A stretch of 9,566 nt of DNA from Acidimicrobiia bacterium (GTDB lineage: Bacteria; Actinomycetota; Acidimicrobiia; IMCC26256; BP-133), in NCBI GenBank assembly GCA_025923175.1, contig JAICGL010000113.1, forward strand, positions 1 to 9,566, written 5' to 3'. The translations under genes and the position numbers were made by a program. The notes under the pieces are model-generated. The model was not told the DNA's origin and did no database searches. It was given only the letters and a program-made list of their open reading frames with translations. Positions within the stretch are counted from its first letter, which is position 1; the number at the start of each line of letters is the position of its first letter. Below, one piece after another: positions 6,160-9,566 of this stretch.

Positions 6160-7335
6160 TCAGCCGCGCCGGAGGAGCGTGCCGGTGCCGAGCCCGCCGC
6201 CGCAGCACATCGTGATGAGGGCGTGCTCGCCGTCGCTCCGCTCGAGCTCGTGGACGGCCTTCGTAACGAGGACGGAACCCGTCCCCCCCAGCGGGTGGCC
6301 GATGGCGATCGCCCCGCCATTGGGGTTGACCCGGGCCCGGTCGGACTTCAGGTCGCGCTCCCAGGCCAGGACCACCGAAGCGAACGCCTCGTTGATCTCG
6401 AAGACGTCGATGTCGGCGATGTCGAGCTTGTTGTCGGCCAGCAGCTTCTGGGTGGCTCCGATCGGGCCGGTGAGCATGAGCACCGGGTCGGAACCCACCA
6501 GGCAGACGTCGACGATGGTGGCCTTCGGTGTGACCCCGAGGGCTTCGGCCTTGTCGCGGGTCATGAGCAGGAGGGCGCCGGCGCCATCGGCGATCTGCGA
6601 CGACGTGCCGGCGGTGTGGACCCCGTCGGGGCGCCCGGTGGGCTTGAGGGAGGCCAGGCCTTCGAGGGTCGTCTCCCGGATGCCCTCGTCGCGTTCGACC
6701 CGGTGCGTGGTGCCGGTCGGCTTGCCCTCCTCGTCGACGTCGGGGGCGTCGAGAGGAAGGATCTGGGTGGCGTAGCGGTCCTCGGCCCACGCCTGGGCGG
6801 CCCGGTCCTGCGACAGCTTCCCGAACTCGTCGCAGTCGGCCCGGGTGATGCCCCACTGCTCGGCGATGCGCTCGGAGCCCTCGAACTGGGACGTGAACTC
6901 GTGGTGCTGCCAGTACCGCTTGTTGATGGGCTTGCCGAACGCCTGGTCCTTGGTGGTTGCGCCCATCGGCACCCGGCTCATGATCTCCACACCGCAGGCG
7001 ACGGCGGCGTCGACGACACCGGAGGCGATCAGCGAATAGGCGAGGTTGGTCGCCTGCTGCGACGACCCGCACTGCGAGTCAACCGTCGTGGCCGCCACCT
7101 CGATCGGTAGCCCTGCTGCAAGCCAGGCGTTCCGGGTGACGTTCATGGCCTGCATCCCGGTCTGGCCGACACAGCCGCCGACGACCTGGCCGACCTCGAG
7201 GGGGTCGACGCCCGTCCGAATGAACAGATCCCGCTGGACGGCACCCAGCAGGTCGAGTGAATGCATCGTGGACAACCCGCCGTTGCGGCGCCCGATCGGC
7301 GTCCGCACAGCCTCGACGATCACGACTTCCCGCAC
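6160..7335 (-). CDS. Acetyl-CoA acyltransferase (FadA5-like thiolase)
   Basis: A 391-residue thiolase that cleaves 3-ketoacyl-CoA to acetyl-CoA (or propionyl-CoA) and a shortened acyl-CoA. The nucleophile is Cys89 in TTVDSQCGSSQQA. NEAFAS is at 315-320, catalytic His347 lies in GHPLGGTGS and the second Cys is Cys377 in TMCCGGGLG. The sequence follows, from memory, the mycobacterial steroid thiolase FadA5 in many places (IVEAVRTPIGRRNG, HTAGTSSQIADGA, VNPNGGAIAIGHP, LITMC), so a bulky or side-chain acyl-CoA is possible. The GTG start is chosen over an upstream ATG because AAAGGGAG ends 5 nt before it. The longer reading adds an unconserved stretch and would begin inside the operator repeats. 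First gene of the fad operon. Confidence 0.93.
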   Translation of the reverse strand: MREVVIVEAVRTPIGRRNGGLSTMHSLDLLGAVQRDLFIRTGVDPLEVGQVVGGCVGQTGMQAMNVTRNAWLAAGLPIEVAATTVDSQCGSSQQATNLAYSLIASGVVDAAVACGVEIMSRVPMGATTKDQAFGKPINKRYWQHHEFTSQFEGSERIAEQWGITRADCDEFGKLSQDRAAQAWAEDRYATQILPLDAPDVDEEGKPTGTTHRVERDEGIRETTLEGLASLKPTGRPDGVHTAGTSSQIADGAGALLLMTRDKAEALGVTPKATIVDVCLVGSDPVLMLTGPIGATQKLLADNKLDIADIDVFEINEAFASVVLAWERDLKSDRARVNPNGGAIAIGHPLGGTGSVLVTKAVHELERSDGEHALITMCCGGGLGTGTLLRRG

Positions 7336-7375
7336 GCCGGCTCCCTTTGTTGGGGTCGAGTCAGGAAGCCACGCT

Positions 7376-7398
7376 GCCATACTGTATGGCGCGATACA
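7376..7398. promoter_or_regulatory. Nested inverted repeats, probable operator of the fad operon
   Basis: Two perfect inverted repeats overlap in the 66-nt gap before the thiolase. GCCATAC-T-GTATGGC occupies 7376-7390, and TGTAT-6 nt-ATACA occupies 7383-7398. They share the GTAT half-site, so the region holds ATAC, GTAT and ATAC elements. This form is typical of a site for a dimeric MarR or TetR regulator, and a marR gene lies in the same operon. It starts right after the ferritin-like gene's stop and lies 41-63 nt before the thiolase start, a suitable place to block a promoter. No clear -35/-10 pair was identified. Confidence 0.55.
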
Positions 7399-7401
7399 AA
7401 T

Positions 7402-7860
7402 TCAGCGGGCGGACGTGCTCCCGATCGTGTAATCGCGGAGGAGCTTGTTCATCTCGAGGAGGTGCATCTCCTCGGCGCCGATCTGGGTGCGGGCATACTC
7501 CTCCAGGTAGACCGATTGGTCGGCCACGCTTTCCAGCAGCTTGCGGTAGAGCTTCAGCGCCGTCCGCTCGTGGGCGATGGACTCCTGCAAGATCTTGTCG
7601 ATGTCGTGGTCGTGGCTCTCCTCGATCGGGGCGATGCCCTGGTCGGGATGGCCGCCGAGGCCGGTGAGGATCTCGCCTGCCTGCTGGGCGTGAACGAGCG
7701 ACTCGCTGGCCTGGGCCTGCATGAACGTCACGAGCGGCAGTCGGTTCGGGCCGGTGATCACCAGCGAGTAGTGCGTGTAGCGCACGACACCCGACAGCTC
7801 CGCCTTCAGGATCTCGTTGAGGACGGCAACGGTGCGGGGTACATCAATCAATTCGTCCAC
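7402..7860 (-). CDS. Ferritin-like (bacterioferritin-family) protein
   Basis: A 152-residue four-helix protein of the bacterioferritin/ferritin-like family, expected to oxidise and store iron. Candidate metal ligands are Glu21 (helix A), Glu53 and His57 (helix B, ESLVHAQQ), Glu98 (helix C, AHERTALKLY) and Glu130/His133 (helix D, AEEMH). Helix B has Glu and His four apart instead of the usual ExxH, so the diiron site may differ from that of E. coli Bfr. The haem-ligand Met position is Leu55, so haem binding as in classical Bfr is not expected. The GTG start has GGGGAG about 11 nt upstream; no other start fits in the frame. It diverges from the Cys-rich gene across a shared region with an iron box, which supports a role in iron handling. 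Confidence 0.85.
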   Translation of the reverse strand: MDELIDVPRTVAVLNEILKAELSGVVRYTHYSLVITGPNRLPLVTFMQAQASESLVHAQQAGEILTGLGGHPDQGIAPIEESHDHDIDKILQESIAHERTALKLYRKLLESVADQSVYLEEYARTQIGAEEMHLLEMNKLLRDYTIGSTSAR

Positions 7861-7918
7861 CGGGCGGGTAGCTCCCCTCTCAGCTTTCTTTCCAAATCAA
7901 GCTTTCCGGACAGAACTT

Positions 7919-7934
7919 CTTAGGCTAGCCTAAG
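7919..7934. promoter_or_regulatory. Iron box (DtxR/IdeR-type operator)
   Basis: CTTAGGCTAGCCTAAG is a perfect 16-bp palindrome. Its inner 14 bp match 13 positions of the first 14 of the DtxR/IdeR consensus TTAGGTTAGCCTAACCTAA, and by symmetry the same holds in the other register. It lies in the 104-bp divergent region, 58 nt before the ferritin-like start and 30 nt before the Cys-rich start. Close placement to the Cys-rich gene fits repression by iron-loaded regulator. The more distant side fits either repression or the activation known for mycobacterial bfr genes; which applies cannot be told from sequence. Confidence 0.8.
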
Positions 7935-7964
7935 CCCCGCTCTCAGCGGCCAAGAGGTGAACGG

Positions 7965-8252
7965 GTGGCAACAATCTATGTCTGCCGGAAGTGCAAGCAC
8001 TCCAAAGAGCTGCAGAGTGCCCTCGCACGGAAGACGGATGCCACCGTAAAACTGGTCGGCTGCCAGGACGTTTGCACGCAACCGCTGGCCGGCACCCGGG
8101 TCGAGGGTTGCCTGCAGTGGTTCGGCGGTCTCGACCAGTCCAAGCGCCAGCGGGCGCTGATCGACTTGGTGAACGACGGCGGGCGGGGGCCTGTTCCCGC
8201 CGTGCTCGTGAAGGCTCGCTCCAAGAAGCGCGCCGGCAAATCGCCGCGTTAG
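7965..8252 (+). CDS. Small thioredoxin-like [2Fe-2S]/DUF1636-like protein
   Basis: A 95-residue protein beginning with a beta strand and Cys pair (ATIYVCRKCKHSKELQ; Cys7, Cys10), then a strand and second Cys pair (VKLVGCQDVCTQPLAG; Cys33, Cys37) and Cys49 in GCLQWFGGLD. This order (strand, CxxC, helix, strand, CxxxC, strand) fits thioredoxin-fold [2Fe-2S] ferredoxins and the related DUF1636 metal-binding proteins. Four or five Cys could hold an iron-sulfur cluster. The C-terminus is basic (KARSKKRAGKSPR). The start is GTG with GAGGTG 5 nt upstream. It diverges from the ferritin-like gene over an iron box, so a role as electron donor for iron release, like Bfd in other bacteria, is plausible but unproven. 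It has no Bfd-type Cys pattern. Confidence 0.7.
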   Translation: MATIYVCRKCKHSKELQSALARKTDATVKLVGCQDVCTQPLAGTRVEGCLQWFGGLDQSKRQRALIDLVNDGGRGPVPAVLVKARSKKRAGKSPR

Positions 8253-8356
8253 GGCCAGTTCAAGAAAGCATCAACTGAGCCTGCGGACCGCCCGATCTGG
8301 CAGGAAGCTCCGCGGATCGTGTCAAACCTGACCGTCTAAGGGCACAAAGGGCTGCT

Positions 8357-8375
8357 GATCCTGCTGGGGAGGATC
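8357..8375 (+). promoter_or_regulatory. Hairpin overlapping the ribosome binding site
   Basis: GATCCT (8357-8362) and AGGATC (8370-8375) pair perfectly around a 7-nt loop (8363-8369). The ribosome site GGGGAGG (8366-8372) lies half in the loop and half in the 3' arm, 6 nt before the GTG start of the secreted protein. Folding could lower translation. The rest of the 126-nt gap (8253-8378) shows only weak 5-bp inverted repeats (8256-8260 with 8273-8277; 8283-8287 with 8309-8313) and no convincing promoter or terminator. Confidence 0.4.
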
Positions 8376-8378
8376 CGG

Positions 8379-9566
8379 GTGGTTGGATTGCTTGGGTCAA
8401 CGCGCCTTCGCGCGGCTGCGCGCCGTTGCGGGGCGCTGCTGGTGGTCGCTGCGCTGGGCCTCGGACCGATGGTGATCGGCGATCCGGCCGGTGCCGTCGA
8501 GACGCGCCTGAACCCCAACGCAGATGCACGCGTGGCACTGGCCAACCCCAACACCAACTACGGCTCCTCGTCGCGGCTGGTGGCCGACCTCGCGCCTTTG
8601 ACGGAGGCGTACCTCCGCTTCACGGTCCCGTTGCTGGAGGGGGTTGTCAGCAAGGCGACGCTGCGCCTGCGGGTGGAGAACTCCACGGGCAACGGGCCCA
8701 AAGTGCGAGCCACGGCCAACGATTGGGCGGAGGGCACCCTCACCTGGAACAACCGGCCGGCGCCGGGCGCGGTCCTGGCGGACGCCGGCAAGCTGCGGCA
8801 GGGCACGTGGGCGACGTATGACGTCACGGCGGCTGTGACAGGGCCGGGCCCGGTCTCCTTCCATCTCGGCGCCGACTCCAGCGACGGGGTCGACTTCACG
8901 TCCCGTCAGAGCAGCAAGAACCGCCCGGAACTCGTCGTGGTCACCGATCCGCCGCCGCCGACGACCACCACGACGAGCACGATTCCGACGACCACGAGCA
9001 CGACCACGACGACGACCACCACCACGTCGACGAGCACGACTACCACCACAACCACGATGCCGACCACGAGCACGTCCTCGACGACGACCACCACCGCGCC
9101 GCCCGACGGTTCGCCGGTGGCGGAGGCGAACGAGCCGTGGTTCGGGCTCGCACGGGTCGTGACCGAGACATGCGAACCCGGCTGCGCCCAGACCGTCTAT
9201 TCGCTGTCGGTGGAGGACGTCTCTTCTGACGACACCGGCGACCGGCGCCGGGCCTTCCGCTTCCCGCCGGGGCAGCAGCAGGTGCTGCGGTTGGAGTGGG
9301 CGCGCTCCGCTGCCGGCGGCGGCTGCGGGTCACCGCTCGACGCGACGATGGAGGTCTCGCTGCGCCGGCCGGGCGGCACCCGGATCGGTTCGGCGGTGTG
9401 GACCGCCGAGATCCTCGGCGCGTGCAGCGGCGTGCTGATCCAGCCCTTCGACTTCGACTCGGACCCGTTCGACGGCGAGGCCGGCGCTCCGTACGACGGC
9501 GTGATGGAGGTCTACGGCCGGCTGAGCAGCGCCGGTGCCGCGACCGGTGCCGACACCCGTGGCGCC
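8379..9566 (+). CDS. Secreted DNRLRE/CBM96-domain protein, 3' end outside window
   Basis: An open frame of 396 codons that runs off the window without a stop. It begins with a signal peptide: Arg-rich start (STRLRAAARRCG), hydrophobic core (ALLVVAALGLGPMVIG) and an AGA cleavage site near residue 39. Residues about 45-190 are a DNRLRE/CBM96-type beta domain: NYGSSSRLVAD, YLRFTVPLLEG, SKATLRLRVEN, TLTWNNRPAPGAVL, TWATYDVTAAVTG, and SSDGVDFTSRQSSKNRPELVVV. Such domains bind polysaccharide or support surface proteins. A Thr/Ser linker spans 195-239. Residues 240-396 are unrecognised, with Cys265, Cys269, Cys316 and Cys349, probably disulfide-bonded outside the cell. The GTG start has GGAGG 6 nt upstream and is the only start that gives a full signal peptide. 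The full product may carry more domains. Confidence 0.85.
   Translation, partial: MVGLLGSTRLRAAARRCGALLVVAALGLGPMVIGDPAGAVETRLNPNADARVALANPNTNYGSSSRLVADLAPLTEAYLRFTVPLLEGVVSKATLRLRVENSTGNGPKVRATANDWAEGTLTWNNRPAPGAVLADAGKLRQGTWATYDVTAAVTGPGPVSFHLGADSSDGVDFTSRQSSKNRPELVVVTDPPPPTTTTTSTIPTTTSTTTTTTTTTSTSTTTTTTTMPTTSTSSTTTTTAPPDGSPVAEANEPWFGLARVVTETCEPGCAQTVYSLSVEDVSSDDTGDRRRAFRFPPGQQQVLRLEWARSAAGGGCGSPLDATMEVSLRRPGGTRIGSAVWTAEILGACSGVLIQPFDFDSDPFDGEAGAPYDGVMEVYGRLSSAGAATGADTRGA
8961..9095 (+). repeat. Thr/Ser low-complexity linker coding sequence
   Basis: Forty-five codons are almost all Thr (ACG/ACC) with scattered Ser and single Ile-Pro and Met-Pro breaks. It joins the DNRLRE domain to the C-terminal domain. 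Such linkers are extended and often O-glycosylated in actinobacterial secreted proteins. The near-repetitive ACN codons make the tract prone to slippage. Confidence 0.85.

Noticed and set aside
6160..7110. Long open frames on the plus strand and in another minus frame across the thiolase and MarR genes.
   Set aside because: They lack recognisable domains, have biased low-information composition and lie entirely over well-supported genes.
8321..8355. Resemblance to a c-di-GMP-I (GEMM) riboswitch core: CAAACC followed by GGGCACAAAGGGC, upstream of a secreted binding protein.
   Set aside because: The hairpin between the two motifs would have only three pairs, the ACGCAAAGCC core is poorly matched and no tetraloop receptor is visible. 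A covariance-model search would settle it.
8397..8899. Minus-strand and alternative plus-strand frames over the DNRLRE region.
   Set aside because: The plus frame from 8379 has a ribosome site, a signal peptide and a clear DNRLRE domain; the others show no domain.
8906..9094. A Val-rich small frame on the minus strand over the Thr/Ser linker.
   Set aside because: It is the reverse reading of the ACN-rich linker; the low complexity alone explains it.

Overview
The window is GC-rich (by eye about two thirds G+C). It has short intergenic gaps, many GTG starts and typical actinobacterial gene families: DUF6286, DUF2273 and Asp23 envelope proteins, a FadA5-like thiolase, and a DtxR/IdeR-type iron box. 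The secreted protein at the right edge, with its long Thr/Ser linker, is of a kind common in Acidimicrobiia-like actinomycetes. The phylum is well supported; the class is only inference.

Layout from left to right. (1) 5-1039, minus: an O-methyltransferase of the dimerisation plus Methyltransf_2 type. (2) 1062-1097, minus: a 12-codon scar that reads as the C-terminal end of a second acyl-CoA dehydrogenase, in frame with its stop codon. (3) 1128-3639, minus: a compact six-gene envelope-stress operon. In transcription order it encodes an Asp23, a short Asp23-like protein, a DUF2273-like small membrane protein, a second Asp23, a DUF6286 membrane protein and an AmaP-like membrane anchor. Two start/stop overlaps couple the middle genes, and a candidate SigB/SigF-type promoter lies in front. 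(4) 3731-7335, minus: a beta-oxidation operon of thiolase, MarR regulator, HSD10-like short-chain dehydrogenase and long-chain-type acyl-CoA dehydrogenase, with nested inverted repeats before the thiolase that look like an operator. (5) 7402-8252: a divergent iron pair, a ferritin-like gene (minus) and a small Cys-rich thioredoxin-like [2Fe-2S]/DUF1636-like gene (plus), separated by 104 bp that hold a perfect 16-bp iron-box palindrome. (6) 8379-9566, plus: a secreted protein cut by the window end, made of a signal peptide, a DNRLRE/CBM96-like domain, a Thr/Ser linker and an unrecognised four-Cys domain.

How the genes work together. The Asp23 module probably forms a membrane-anchored layer of Asp23 proteins under general-stress control. 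The fad operon covers three of the four beta-oxidation steps: acyl-CoA dehydrogenation, 3-hydroxyacyl-CoA oxidation and thiolysis. No enoyl-CoA hydratase is present, and the MarR protein is the likely local regulator. The ferritin-like and Cys-rich genes are probably co-controlled by iron, and the small protein may serve as a redox partner for iron release.

The observations most worth following are the iron divergon with a possible non-classical ferredoxin partner, the acyl-CoA dehydrogenase tail duplicated on both sides of the stress operon, and the operator-like repeats. I did not find a clearly new defence or mobile system. No tRNA, rRNA, CRISPR array, transposase or integrase is visible.
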